Source: Methylomonas rhizoryzae (GTDB lineage Bacteria > Pseudomonadota > Gammaproteobacteria > Methylococcales > Methylomonadaceae). From it: 64,000 bases of DNA. The notes under the pieces were generated by a model. The model saw nothing but the letters and a program-made list of their open reading frames with translations, made no database searches and was not told the origin of the DNA. The DNA lies in NCBI RefSeq assembly GCF_008632455.1, contig NZ_CP043929.1, positions 3,348,001 to 3,412,000 of the forward strand, read 5' to 3'. The position numbers and the translations under genes were made by a program. Positions 51,867 to 61,314 of this stretch are shown here, one piece after another. Positions within the stretch are counted from its first letter, which is position 1. Every line of letters starts with the position of its first letter.

Positions 51867-52563
51867 AGTTATTCCCGATATTTTTTCTAACAAGTTCAGC
51901 ACTATTTATGCCGCAACCGATTTGCTCCGGCTATTGCGCCGTCCGGCGTGTCTCCCGGCCGCTCAACGCACCTTTGATGTGCATGCGCACAAGCCTGGCA
52001 ATTCAATTGCACGCCAAATTTCCGATTGTTCCCGACTATCGAACCTCTTCCGCCTCCCGGCCTCATTGTCCGGCAAAACGCCTCGTAAATACCGAACCGC
52101 TAAACACTGGAACGCCGAATAAGCAAAATTATCAGGAACGATTTTTGTATTTGGCAGTCCACCAGCACGTGACCGAATAAGATAGCCGGCATGCATTCGA
52201 ATATCAGGAGATACAACGAAATCAACGGCCGCCTTTTTCGAGTCATAGTAGCGTTTAAATTTTGAAAACATGATGTCAATGCAAACTGCAAGTAAATTGG
52301 CATGGCTAACAACACTTAATTATTGAATTTACCGGGCTACGCTACCTTTTTCGCACTTATTGATTTTTTTTGACTGAATTTAATAGCTGCCGGATATCGA
52401 AAATGACAACCGATTTAATTACAGAAACACCGGGAATGGAACTTTAACGATATTCAACTTTGGATTTAGAAACCATCGGCCAAAGTTGAAAATCCCCATC
52501 AAGCCTACTCGATCCGGCTTTAACAATAACGCTCTTTCAGAGAGATAAAGCGGGAGAAACACC
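51867..52563. other. Gap upstream of the smbP-like gene
   Basis: About 700 bases. AT-rich in 52300-52440. It should hold the promoters of the two flanking, divergently oriented genes. No RNA, repeat or convincing gene seen; a minus-strand frame overlapping smbP is a shadow. Confidence 0.4.
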
Positions 52564-53052
52564 ATGAACACCCACATCAATCCCAAAACAGCCGTCCTGC
52601 TAGCCGCTACCTTAGGCCTGATTGTAAGCAGCCCGGCATTCGCCAACCCACCCCATGCCGTCATGGCATTGGAGCATGCGGTTACCGCGCAAGCGCATAA
52701 CGAACTAGGCCACGGCAACGACGTAAAAAGCCACCTGAGCGAAGCGCTCAAACACGCCGGCGAAAGCGAAAAACAACATGCGGACGCGCACGCCCACACG
52801 ACTGAAGCCATAAAACACCTGAAAGAAACCGTCAAACACGACGAAATGGCTCACACTCAATCCGGAGTCTACGCGACCGAAACGCTTAGAAGCGCCGAAT
52901 CCGCCGAGCAAGCCCATGCCTCCGCGCACGCCCACATGAGCGAAGTCGTTAAGCATTTGAAAGAGGCCGAAACCCACAACAATGCCGGCCACAAAGACAA
53001 AACCGCCGAACATTTGCAAGAAGCGGTCAAACACATCGAAGAAACCTTGTAA
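52564..53052 (+). CDS. smbP: SmbP-like periplasmic metal-binding protein
   Basis: A 162-residue exported protein (signal peptide to about residue 27, SPAFA|NPP). The mature part is helical and histidine-rich (about 25 His) with repeats of the form H-x6-H-x-x-E-A-x-K-H (HLSEALKHAGESEKQHADAH, HLKETVKHDEMAHTQSG, HLKEAETHNNAGHKDK). This pattern is that of SmbP, the small copper-binding protein of nitrifiers, but here roughly one third longer because of an extra repeat. Would bind Cu, Ni or Zn in the periplasm. GGGAG lies nine bases upstream. Single gene with its own promoter. Confidence 0.78.
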   Translation: MNTHINPKTAVLLAATLGLIVSSPAFANPPHAVMALEHAVTAQAHNELGHGNDVKSHLSEALKHAGESEKQHADAHAHTTEAIKHLKETVKHDEMAHTQSGVYATETLRSAESAEQAHASAHAHMSEVVKHLKEAETHNNAGHKDKTAEHLQEAVKHIEETL

Positions 53053-53169
53053 ATCCGGAAATCCGATTTACCGTTAACGCCACTCCTCGGTAATCAATTC
53101 GCCGGGCCCGGCATACCCGCCGAACCCGGCTTCCTCGCCAAATGTTCGAACGCAGGCGATTTATGCCGG

Positions 53170-54096
53170 CTACTCGTCGGCGGATTTGCGCGTCAAACTC
53201 AAGACACCTGCCAATACCAGGCCCGCACCGACGCTTTGCAACCAGCCCATAGGCTCGTCCAACAAGGCATATGCCATGATCAAGGTTGCTACCGGCCCGA
53301 CCGATCCTATCATGGCGGTCCGGCCGGAACCGATCAGACCTATGCTGGCGGATAACATAAACCCGGGCAGCACGGTGGAAAACAGCGCCATCAACACTGC
53401 AAGCCGGTGAACCCGAGTCGGAACTTCCAGCAATAGCTGCGGCGGATGCGTCAACACGAATTGCAGTACCGTAGCCACGCAGGCCACCAGCATCGCATAC
53501 GCGGTAAACCGCGCCGCACCGACGCGCTTGACCAGTTCGCCGGTACCGATCAAATACAGCGAGTAAGTCAAGGTACTGGCAAATACCCAAGCCGCTCCCT
53601 GCCATAACCCGGCCGGCTGCATGTCTATTTGCCGCACGAACACCAGTATTATGCCGGCGTAGCTGGTCGCCAACGCAATGAGATGCCGACGCCGCAAAGG
53701 CTTACGCAGGAGTATTGCGGATAACAACAGCACCAAAGTCGGGTACAAAAACAAAATCAGGCGCTCCAGCCCGGCCGAGATAAACTGCAATCCGATGAAA
53801 TCGAACAAACTCGACAGGTAAAATCCCAATAGCCCTAACCCCAGGAGTTTTACATGGTCTGCGGCGCTAATCGGTTCCGCTTGCCGGCGCCAGCCGTACC
53901 GCAAGGCGGTTAGCAGGAAAAAGGGGGCTGCGAACAACATTCTCAACGTCAACAGCGTGACGGCGTCGACCGAATCGACATAGCTGAATTTGACCAAGAT
54001 AGCCTTAGCGGAAAAGCCGATGGCCGCCAGCACGGCCAAACAAACGCCGCAGAGATGTTTATGTTGAGAAATTGCCGAAGATAGAACAGTCGCCAC
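53170..54096 (-). CDS. EamA-family drug/metabolite transporter
   Basis: A 308-residue membrane protein with ten transmembrane helices in two EamA repeats (for example VCLAVLAAIGFSAKAILVKF and the second repeat WQGAAWVFASTLTYSLYLIG). DMT transporters export amino acids, nucleotides or drugs; substrate unknown. The frame extends further 5', but the GTG at 54096 preceded by AGGAGG is the best start and removes a non-membrane extension. Confidence 0.8.
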   Translation of the reverse strand: MATVLSSAISQHKHLCGVCLAVLAAIGFSAKAILVKFSYVDSVDAVTLLTLRMLFAAPFFLLTALRYGWRRQAEPISAADHVKLLGLGLLGFYLSSLFDFIGLQFISAGLERLILFLYPTLVLLLSAILLRKPLRRRHLIALATSYAGIILVFVRQIDMQPAGLWQGAAWVFASTLTYSLYLIGTGELVKRVGAARFTAYAMLVACVATVLQFVLTHPPQLLLEVPTRVHRLAVLMALFSTVLPGFMLSASIGLIGSGRTAMIGSVGPVATLIMAYALLDEPMGWLQSVGAGLVLAGVLSLTRKSADE

Positions 54097-54377
54097 AAGG
54101 CCTCCTAAAAAAGAAGCGGACTCGTGACGAGGTGGACAAAGCAACCGCGGCGGAGTCCGCGGTTGCCGAACAATCACAAAACCGGCAGCACCACGGCGGA
54201 AACGCTCCACCACAGCCATGCTTGCTTACCGAATCGATGAAAATTGATAGTCATGGGCCGGAACTATATTGGCTTGAACGGAGACTGTCAAATTGACAAT
54301 TGGCTGACTGTCGTCCAATCGTTTGGCGGGGTTGCTACAATAGCGCTCATTGACAACCACTTTTCCGGGAGTACCGA

Positions 54378-55409
54378 ATGATCCGCTTTCCAGCCGAATG
54401 GGAGCCGCAATCCGCCGTGTTAGTTGCCTGGCCGCATAAAACCGGCGACTTTATCGATATGACGGGGGTCGAAGCAAGCTATTGCGAAATCGCCGGCACG
54501 ATCAGCCGTTTTCAACCCTTTATCATTGTCTGCAGAGACGACGAACACCAACGACATATCCAAGGCCTCCTGAAAAGCGGCGACAACATTCACTTCGTCC
54601 AGGCCGATTACGACGATATTTGGGTAAGAGACACGGTATTCATCAGCTTGGAATGGCAACACCCGAAAGCGAAATTACAGTTGGTCAATTTTCGTTTCAA
54701 CGGCTGGGGCAACAAATATCCGCACGATGCGGACAACGCCCTGAATCTTGCCCTGTTCGCACATCCCATTTTTAAAGGCCGGCCTACGGCGACGGTCAGT
54801 TTGGTATTGGAGGGCGGCAGCGTCGAATCGGACGGGCAAGGTACGCTGATGACCACCAAAAACTGTCTGTTCAACGCTAACCGCAACCCTCAGCTATCCC
54901 AAGAAGCGATTGCCGGGCAGGTGAAGAATTATCTGGGCGCGCAGCGTATTCTTTGGGTGGAACAAGAACACTTGGCCGGCGACGACACCGACGCCCACAT
55001 CGACACCTTAGCGCGGTTTTGCGATGCCAACACAATCACCTACACGGCTTGCGACAATAGCGACGACCCGCATTACGCCAGCCTGAAACACATGGAACAG
55101 CAACTAAAAGGCTTTACCACCCCGGACGGCCGACCTTACAACTTGGTTGCCCTGCCCTTGCCCAACCCCATATCGGACGAAAGCGGGCAACGCTTGCCCG
55201 CCAACTATGCCAACTTCTTGATCATCAACGGCGCAGTGCTGGTACCCGTATATGGCGACCCTAACGACGCAGTCGCCCTCCAGCGCTTGGCACCGTGTTT
55301 CCCGGACAGAGAAATTCTGGGCGTTCCGTGCCTTCCGCTGGTTCAGCAATACGGCAGCCTGCATTGCGCCAGCATGCAGATTCCGGCTTTCGTGAATCCG
55401 AATCTCTAA
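54378..55409 (+). CDS. aguA: Agmatine deiminase
   Basis: A 343-residue guanidino-group hydrolase that converts agmatine to N-carbamoylputrescine in putrescine synthesis. Motifs: MIRFPAEWEPQSAVLVAWPH, DDIWVRDT, NFRFNGWGNKY, VLEGGSVESDG, DAHIDTLARF with catalytic His, and GSLHCASMQIP with the catalytic Cys330. GGGAG precedes the ATG. The hydrolase for its product lies 23 bases downstream. Confidence 0.95.
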   Translation: MIRFPAEWEPQSAVLVAWPHKTGDFIDMTGVEASYCEIAGTISRFQPFIIVCRDDEHQRHIQGLLKSGDNIHFVQADYDDIWVRDTVFISLEWQHPKAKLQLVNFRFNGWGNKYPHDADNALNLALFAHPIFKGRPTATVSLVLEGGSVESDGQGTLMTTKNCLFNANRNPQLSQEAIAGQVKNYLGAQRILWVEQEHLAGDDTDAHIDTLARFCDANTITYTACDNSDDPHYASLKHMEQQLKGFTTPDGRPYNLVALPLPNPISDESGQRLPANYANFLIINGAVLVPVYGDPNDAVALQRLAPCFPDREILGVPCLPLVQQYGSLHCASMQIPAFVNPNL

Positions 55410-55432
55410 AATACCAAAACCGACCTTTCATT

Positions 55433-56317
55433 ATGAATAAATCCATCGTCGCCTGCGCCGTGCAGCAAGCTTGCAACCGCGGCCGGGAAAGCAACTTGGC
55501 TTACTCCGTGTCGCAAATTCGCCAGGCCGCCGAGCAAGGCGCACGCTTGATCGTATTGCCGGAACTTCATTTAGACCACTATTTCTGCCAAAGCGAAGAC
55601 ACCGGCTGCTTCGATATGGCCCAAGCCATTCCCGGCCCTACCTGCGAAGCGCTGAGCAACGTAGCCAAGGCCAACCGAGTCGTGCTGGTTTCGACCTTAT
55701 TCGAACGGCGCGCGCCGGGTTTGTATCACAATACCGCCGTCGTGTTCGATAGCGACGGCAGCATCGCCGGCACTTTTCGCAAAATGCACATCCCGGACGA
55801 TCCCGGGTTTTACGAGAAGTTTTACTTTACACCGGGTGACTTGGGCTTCGAGCCCATCGCAACCTCGTTAGGTAAGCTCGGCGTGTTGATCTGCTGGGAC
55901 CAATGGTATCCGGAAGCCGCCCGGCTGATGGCATTGGCGGGGGCCGAGATTCTGATTTATCCAACCGCGATCGGCTGGAATCCGGACGATAGAGAGGACG
56001 AAAAGCAGCGCCAACTGGACGCTTGGATTACCGTACAGCGCGGCCATGCGGTCGCCAACGGCATACCCGTGATTGCCTGTAACCGCATCGGCTTCGAAGC
56101 CGCTCCTACCGGCACGGACGGCATTCAATTTTGGGGTAACAGCTTCATCGCCGGTCCGCAAGGCGAGTTTTTGAGTCACGCTAACGACTACGACGACTGC
56201 CTGCTGTTTGCAACCTTGGATCCCAAACGTAGCGAAGACGTCCGACGGATTTGGCCTTTTTTGCGCGATAGGCGCATAGACGCATACGCCGACATTTTGA
56301 AACGCTACATCGATTAA
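55433..56317 (+). CDS. aguB: N-carbamoylputrescine amidase
   Basis: A 294-residue nitrilase-superfamily enzyme that hydrolyses N-carbamoylputrescine to putrescine, CO2 and ammonia. Catalytic triad: Glu44 (LPELHLDHYF), Lys117 (FRKMHIP), Cys154 (VLICWDQWYPEAAR). The start at 55433 gives the typical N-terminus; the frame is open further 5' but overlaps aguA. The pair completes the arginine-decarboxylase route to putrescine. Confidence 0.95.
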   Translation: MNKSIVACAVQQACNRGRESNLAYSVSQIRQAAEQGARLIVLPELHLDHYFCQSEDTGCFDMAQAIPGPTCEALSNVAKANRVVLVSTLFERRAPGLYHNTAVVFDSDGSIAGTFRKMHIPDDPGFYEKFYFTPGDLGFEPIATSLGKLGVLICWDQWYPEAARLMALAGAEILIYPTAIGWNPDDREDEKQRQLDAWITVQRGHAVANGIPVIACNRIGFEAAPTGTDGIQFWGNSFIAGPQGEFLSHANDYDDCLLFATLDPKRSEDVRRIWPFLRDRRIDAYADILKRYID

Positions 56318-56331
56318 CGACCTGCCTGTCG

Positions 56332-57876
56332 ATGACCGAGTTAATCTGGGTAGGCAGCGCCTACCTGATCGGCTTGATTGCCAATCGCTTAATGCTCCCC
56401 CCCTTGGTCGGCTATTTGATTGCCGGCTATGCGCTGCATGCCGCCGGCATCAGCGCGTTACAGACGCTCAACCATCTGGCCGACATCGGCATAGAGTTGT
56501 TGCTGTTCTCAGTCGGCCTGAAATTAAAACCCAGCTCGTTGATTCGCCGCGAGGTGTTGGCCGTGGGCGGCACGCACCTGCTGCTGACCACAGCCGTCTC
56601 CGGCTTGGTTTTTTTGTGGTTGGACAAACAGGTCACCGGCGGTTTGATGTTGGGGGTCAGCCTATCCTTCTCCAGCACCGTTTTGGCGATCAAAGAATTG
56701 GAAGACAGCGGGGAATTGACCTCCTTACACGGCCGAGATGTACTGAGTATCTTGATATTTCAGGACTTGGTAGCAATCGGCCTGCTGGCTTTTGCCGACG
56801 GCCGGCAACCCACGCCATGGGCTGCGGCGTTATTATTTCTCCCCTTGCTCCGCCCCTTGGCCCACCGCTTATTCGACCTCACCAAAGCGGCCGAACTGAA
56901 GCTGTTGTTAGGCGTGACCTTGGCGCTGGCAGGCGGCGTGCTTGCCGAACAGGTCCATATTTCCAGGGACATCGGCGCGTTACTGACCGGTGTCATGCTG
57001 GCATCGCATCCCAATATCGACGAATTGACCGATAAGATCTGGGGATTGAAAGAAGTATTTTTGGTTGCGTTTTTTTTGCAGATCGGCCTGACGGATCTCC
57101 CTAACGCCGAACAAGCGCGGATGGCCGCCGCTTTGTTGCTGCTGCTACCCTTACAAGGCGGATTATTTTTCGCTTTCTTTCTGGCCGCCGGATTGCGTGC
57201 TAGAACCGCGTTCGTATCGTCGCTGGCCTTGACCACCTACAGCGAATTCGCGTTGATTACCACCAATGCCATGGTCAACTCCGGCTTGCTGACTGCCGAG
57301 TGGCGTTCCGTCATCAGCCTGGCCCTCGCCGGTTCGCTGGCAATCGCCGCCCCGCTTAACCGATTTTCCCGGCCGATATTTCAATGGCTGGAACCGATAC
57401 TCGGCCGCTTCGAACGCCAATCCGGCTCCATTCATCCCGACAAGATTCCCGAAACCCTGGGCGTCGCCGAATGGTTGGTCATGGGCATGGGTAGAACCGG
57501 AATCTCCGCTTATCGTGCGTTATCGGCGCAAGAAAAACGCGTGGTCGGCTTCGATGCCGATCCTACCGTGATTGAACAATTGCTAAACGAAGGCCGCCGA
57601 GTAATTTACGGCGATGCGGAAGACAGCGAGCTCTGGTTGGAACTGCCGCTAGACAAGGTTAAAGGGGTAATTTTGACCTTGCCCGAGTTGGAATTACGCG
57701 CGTCGGCAATCACTCAACTTCGGGAATGCGGTTTTCGCGGCTTGATAGGAACCTTGTGTTATCACTTCGACGAACAAGCCGTGCTAATCGATCTAGGCGC
57801 GGACTTCGTGCTGCATCCGCGCATAGAAACCGGCAACCAAATCGTGCAGCGTATGCTGGACGCCGACGCGCAATAA
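56332..57876 (+). CDS. Kef/YbaL-type cation:proton antiporter with TrkA-N domain
   Basis: A 514-residue protein. Residues 1-350 contain about twelve transmembrane helices of the CPA2 Na+/H+ exchanger family (LMLPPLVGYLIAGYAL, HLADIGIELLLFSVGLKLKP). From about 375 a TrkA-N/RCK Rossmann domain follows (LVMGMGRTGISAYRAL, VVGFDADPTVIEQLL), which binds NAD(H) or nucleotides and gates the channel. It exports K+ or Na+ in exchange for protons. It starts 14 bases after aguB, probably in the same transcript. Confidence 0.85.
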   Translation: MTELIWVGSAYLIGLIANRLMLPPLVGYLIAGYALHAAGISALQTLNHLADIGIELLLFSVGLKLKPSSLIRREVLAVGGTHLLLTTAVSGLVFLWLDKQVTGGLMLGVSLSFSSTVLAIKELEDSGELTSLHGRDVLSILIFQDLVAIGLLAFADGRQPTPWAAALLFLPLLRPLAHRLFDLTKAAELKLLLGVTLALAGGVLAEQVHISRDIGALLTGVMLASHPNIDELTDKIWGLKEVFLVAFFLQIGLTDLPNAEQARMAAALLLLLPLQGGLFFAFFLAAGLRARTAFVSSLALTTYSEFALITTNAMVNSGLLTAEWRSVISLALAGSLAIAAPLNRFSRPIFQWLEPILGRFERQSGSIHPDKIPETLGVAEWLVMGMGRTGISAYRALSAQEKRVVGFDADPTVIEQLLNEGRRVIYGDAEDSELWLELPLDKVKGVILTLPELELRASAITQLRECGFRGLIGTLCYHFDEQAVLIDLGADFVLHPRIETGNQIVQRMLDADAQ

Positions 57877-57914
57877 TTTGCGGAACCATTCAAATAGAAT
57901 CGTGCTTGGCAGTA

Positions 57915-58118
57915 CTAACAACAACGCTTGACGCCATGCCATTTTCGCTTGGTTTGCGCCGCAAAAAAAGCCTTTCGGCTCAATGGAGCCTGTTCCGATT
58001 CTGCATGGGCGAGGTGCCAATGCGTTAAATAACGTTGGTAAGCATTATCTCCGTTCAATTCTCGCCAAATATTTCCCAGCAGTGGAGAAAACAATTGATG
58101 ACGCTTGGGTATGCCCAT
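57915..58118 (-). CDS. YbdD/YjiX-family small protein
   Basis: A 67-residue protein: DNAYQRYLTHWHLAHAESEQ, then PLSRKAFFAAQTKRKWHG and a terminal RCC. The pattern Y-x-x-Y-L-x-H...P-L-S-R-x-x-F-F...C-C is that of the YbdD/YjiX family (DUF466), which usually sits behind the CstA peptide/pyruvate transporter. No cstA is here. Its ATG overlaps the stop of the PilZ gene (TAATG), so it is translated from the same message. Confidence 0.6.
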   Translation of the reverse strand: MGIPKRHQLFSPLLGNIWRELNGDNAYQRYLTHWHLAHAESEQAPLSRKAFFAAQTKRKWHGVKRCC

Positions 58119-58480
58119 TAATCGACATCCACTCCTTTAACGCACTTAACACATTCGAACATTAAATCGTCCAATTCTTGCTCGGTATGCTGTTCTACAT
58201 ACTGCAGCCCGCATTCTTGACCGTCATGAATATGGCGAATAATGCCGTGAATAGTTACCGGTACGCCGGATTCGGGCAGTACCAGCAATATTCTTAACTC
58301 CGCTTCCTCGATTTCCTGGTGTATCGGTTGCTGCAATTTAATTTTTATGCCGCGATAACTCATATCGATTACTTGCCCGTCCATGGTAATTTCATCTGCC
58401 GGCGGCGGCGGATCGATCACGATATGTGCAGCCAACCCTTCAGGGCATATCCGTTTATGATTCCGTTTATCGGCTTCCAC
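58118..58480 (-). CDS. PilZ-domain protein
   Basis: A 120-residue cytoplasmic protein with a PilZ fold. A basic start KRNHKR is in the place of the RxxxR motif, followed by DMSYRGIKIKL as the D/N-x-S-x-x-G motif for cyclic-di-GMP. The C-terminal strand GQECGLQYVE is also typical. GTG start with AGGAGG six bases before it. It likely reads cyclic-di-GMP to control motility, adhesion or polysaccharide; the target is unknown. Confidence 0.8.
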   Translation of the reverse strand: MEADKRNHKRICPEGLAAHIVIDPPPPADEITMDGQVIDMSYRGIKIKLQQPIHQEIEEAELRILLVLPESGVPVTIHGIIRHIHDGQECGLQYVEQHTEQELDDLMFECVKCVKGVDVD

Positions 58481-58660
58481 TGTTTGCCTCCTATTTCATT
58501 TGAGGCTTGAGTATAGGCGTAATCGATTAAACAGCAAAGCTTCGCTCGTCCTATTTAATAACTCCAATTTGTCTAAGTATCCGCCGGAAAAAACCATACC
58601 ATTCCAAATAATATGCAGGTTTAAATACCGACGACCGTAGCGAATGAGATAACCCTGTTT

Positions 58661-58939
58661 TTAAACTGCCGGTTGCCACGCCTGATGTTTATCCATCCAT
58701 TTCAGGCTACACCAATACCAAATGGTCATAGGCACCATCATGACAAACCAATCCCAACCTTCAATTAAAAATAATTTCGTTACCCAAGCGTTGTCGACTA
58801 TTAATTGACTCCAGGGAATACAATACATACTAAATACTAGACAGCTACGTATAAGTAATAATGCACCACGCCTAGTATGAATATTCGACAATGCCAAAAA
58901 CACCCACATCGGCATTTTTTTTGTGTTTTGCGCTTCCAT
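58661..58939 (-). CDS. Small hydrophobic membrane protein, function unknown
   Basis: A 92-residue protein with two or three transmembrane segments (LLLIRSCLVFSMYCIPWSQL, WDWFVMMVPMTIWYWCSLKW). It is rich in Trp near the C-terminus. Base composition is more AT-rich than neighbours. No family recognised. Single gene. Confidence 0.5.
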   Translation of the reverse strand: MEAQNTKKMPMWVFLALSNIHTRRGALLLIRSCLVFSMYCIPWSQLIVDNAWVTKLFLIEGWDWFVMMVPMTIWYWCSLKWMDKHQAWQPAV

Positions 58940-59072
58940 TTTAATGACCTATCTAACAGATAACGTGATAAAAGCTGAAATCAGATTAGTGTGAATGCCG
59001 TCCGGCAATTATTTACAAAGCGATAGCCGGATAACTCCGGAAAAAACCTTGGAGTTTAAGCGGCATGGAATG

Positions 59073-60440
59073 TTACGCTAAATCCGCCAAAACGCCTAAC
59101 GCTTGTTGAATGTTGCAAACCGCAAACACCTCTAGTTGTCCGGGAGCCTCTTTGGTTTTATTAGCTTTTGGTATAACCGCCCGTTTAAAACCGTGCTTTG
59201 CAGCCTCGTTCAAACGCGCCTGACCGTTAGCGACCGGGCGAATTTCGCCATTCAACCCTACTTCTCCGAAAAAAATCGTATCGTACGGGATGATTTTATC
59301 CCGCAAACTGGAAACAACCCCCACCAGAATCGCCAAATCCGTGCTGGTCTCAGTAACTTTAATGCCGCCAACGACATTGGCGTATATCTCGTCATTACCG
59401 GTAAATACCCCGCCATGGCGGGAGAGAACGGCCAGCAACATCGCCAATCGGTTCTGATCCATTCCCACCGCCAAACGCCGCGGATTGCCATATTGACTTT
59501 CGGTAACCAAGGCCTGAATTTCGACCAATATCGGCCGAGTTCCCTCCCATAACACCGTCACGACACTACCCGGCGCCGCAACTTCCGCTCTCGACAGAAA
59601 CATCGCGGACGGGTTTTTGACTTCTTTTAAGCCGGTACTTTCCATCGCGAAAAAGCCCAGTTCGCCAACACTGCCGAAGCGATTTTTATCGGCCCGTAAT
59701 ACCCGGAAACGCGTATCGTTGGTTTGTGACAAAACGATTTGAGTGTCTACGATATGACTCAGAGTCATAGGTCCTGCAAGCGATTGGTCTTTTGTCACAT
59801 GCCCGACCATAAAAATCGCCACGCCATTTTGCTTGGCATATTGCGTTAAAAAGCTGGCGCACTCGCGGACTTGAGATACCGAACCTGACGCAGACTCCGA
59901 TTCCGAGGTATGCATCACTTGAATAGAATCAATGATCACTACCTTCGGCCGCTCCTGATCCATTGCCGCCGCAATTAATTGCACGGAAGTTTCGGCAAGC
60001 ATTCTGATTCTAGGCGCTTGTATTTTTAGACGCTGGGAGCGCTCTGCAATTTGTTCCAATGACTCCTCTCCGGATATGTAGAGCACCGGAACAGATTGCC
60101 CAATAAATGCGATCGTTTGCAATAGAATGGTACTTTTACCCGCGCCCGGCGCTCCACCTACCAACACGACGCTACCTTGCACGATTCCACCGCCTAACAC
60201 CCGGTCAAACTCGGTTGACCCGGTGGAAACTCGTTGCGACTGAACGCTGCCTATATCAGTAAGCCATTTGACCTCGCTACGAACCCCCGTGTACCCATTG
60301 CGCACATCGCTTCGGTTATGTCGATCTGAGACTTGTTCAATAGTATTCCACTCGCCGCACTGATTGCATCGCCCAGTCCAGCCTGAATATTCAGCCGCAC
60401 ACGTGCTGCATTGAAATATGGATTTTGGCTTTTTTCCCAT
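59073..60440 (-). CDS. radA: DNA repair protein RadA (Sms)
   Basis: A 455-residue ATPase that drives branch migration in recombination. N-terminal zinc finger CSTC...CNQC (11-28), Walker A GGAPGAGKST (95-104), RadA-specific KNRFG within RADKNRFGSVGELGFF, and a Lon-like C-terminal domain (YANVVGGIKVTETSTDLAIL, PYDTIFFGEVGLNGEIRPVA). Complete and of normal length. It diverges from the HPr-rel-A operon. Confidence 0.95.
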   Translation of the reverse strand: MGKKPKSIFQCSTCAAEYSGWTGRCNQCGEWNTIEQVSDRHNRSDVRNGYTGVRSEVKWLTDIGSVQSQRVSTGSTEFDRVLGGGIVQGSVVLVGGAPGAGKSTILLQTIAFIGQSVPVLYISGEESLEQIAERSQRLKIQAPRIRMLAETSVQLIAAAMDQERPKVVIIDSIQVMHTSESESASGSVSQVRECASFLTQYAKQNGVAIFMVGHVTKDQSLAGPMTLSHIVDTQIVLSQTNDTRFRVLRADKNRFGSVGELGFFAMESTGLKEVKNPSAMFLSRAEVAAPGSVVTVLWEGTRPILVEIQALVTESQYGNPRRLAVGMDQNRLAMLLAVLSRHGGVFTGNDEIYANVVGGIKVTETSTDLAILVGVVSSLRDKIIPYDTIFFGEVGLNGEIRPVANGQARLNEAAKHGFKRAVIPKANKTKEAPGQLEVFAVCNIQQALGVLADLA

Positions 60441-60563
60441 TTTTGATAATTCAGGTAAGCAAACGTTAACAAAATTAAGATACCATTAGATGTACTGAGG
60501 GGCAGTAGACAGCACATAACCATTTTGTTAGAGTGTTAATCCAAAATGCTGAGGGCAAACAAA

Positions 60564-61049
60564 ATGAATGAGAAAAATCAACAATTTAAAAATGCACCAG
60601 AGCAAGACCACGGGACTCATGTGGACGAATCCAAACGGCGTTTCGCAAAACGTGGCGCCGCTCTAGCCCCCGTCATTATGACACTGGCGAACAAATCCTC
60701 CTGGGCTGGCGAGTTTTGCGTTGCTAATCAATCGGTTAACGGAATTGTTTCATTCGCTAACCAAACCAACTCGTATACAACAGCAACCCCGAATACCGAA
60801 TGGAAAACACCGGAGGAATGGGAGACATATCTGGATACCAATCCACCTCCTTCTATTGTGTTCCCCACTGGTTACCATAGTATCCATTCTGTCTTGATGA
60901 AACTTGAATCAAGTGACGCCAAAGTAGTTTATATGATGGCTTCTCAATTGAATGACGCAAACTATGGCGGATTCCCTGAAGTACTAACTTCAGGGAATGC
61001 AACGGTATCTGAGTACGAAACGTTTTATGACGCTTGCGTAGCACCATAA
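60564..61049 (+). CDS. Tat-like exported small protein at the head of the HPr-rel-A operon
   Basis: A 161-residue protein. The N-terminus has a charged, hydrophilic region followed by SKRRFAKRGAALAPVIMTLA, a twin-arginine-like signal (RRF) with an Ala-rich core and a W-A-G cleavage site. The mature part is polar, with Asn/Thr-rich FANQTNSYTTATP and two cysteines (FCVAN and DACVAP) near the ends, which could form one disulfide. Such short RR-signal proteins precede PqqD-like and HprK-like genes in exosortase-type polysaccharide loci. GAGGG precedes the ATG. It may be the substrate of the kinase/chaperone set; function unknown. Confidence 0.55.
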   Translation: MNEKNQQFKNAPEQDHGTHVDESKRRFAKRGAALAPVIMTLANKSSWAGEFCVANQSVNGIVSFANQTNSYTTATPNTEWKTPEEWETYLDTNPPPSIVFPTGYHSIHSVLMKLESSDAKVVYMMASQLNDANYGGFPEVLTSGNATVSEYETFYDACVAP

Positions 61050-61053
61050 TACC

Positions 61054-61314
61054 GTGTTCTACTGGATCCATCCTATTTACATTGCAAATTGGCAGGACGA
61101 AGTCGTAGTCTATCAAGAACAGTCAGGGAATACTCATCTGTTTTCCGGAGTATCCGGAAAAATAATAAAACGCCATATTGATAACCACGGTTTTTCTAAA
61201 CAAGATATAATTAACGATAATACCAATTTGTTTTGCAACACCCTAGAGGCCAATAGCTTTATTGACTCTTTATTAACTGTATTGATCCAAAAAGATTTAA
61301 TTTTTTCTACTTGA
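61054..61314 (+). CDS. HPr-rel-A system PqqD-family peptide chaperone
   Basis: An 86-residue PqqD-like protein. The beta-hairpin WQDEVVVYQEQSGNTHLFSG and the helix SFIDSLLTVLIQKDLIFS correspond to the winged-helix peptide-binding fold. PqqD-like chaperones present a peptide to a modifying enzyme. GTG start four bases after the upstream stop; the end overlaps the kinase gene. Confidence 0.75.
   Translation: MFYWIHPIYIANWQDEVVVYQEQSGNTHLFSGVSGKIIKRHIDNHGFSKQDIINDNTNLFCNTLEANSFIDSLLTVLIQKDLIFST

Noticed and set aside
52419..52835. 138-codon minus-strand frame upstream of and over smbP
   Set aside because: Cys/Ser-rich antisense reading of the signal peptide and His-rich repeats; no start signal.
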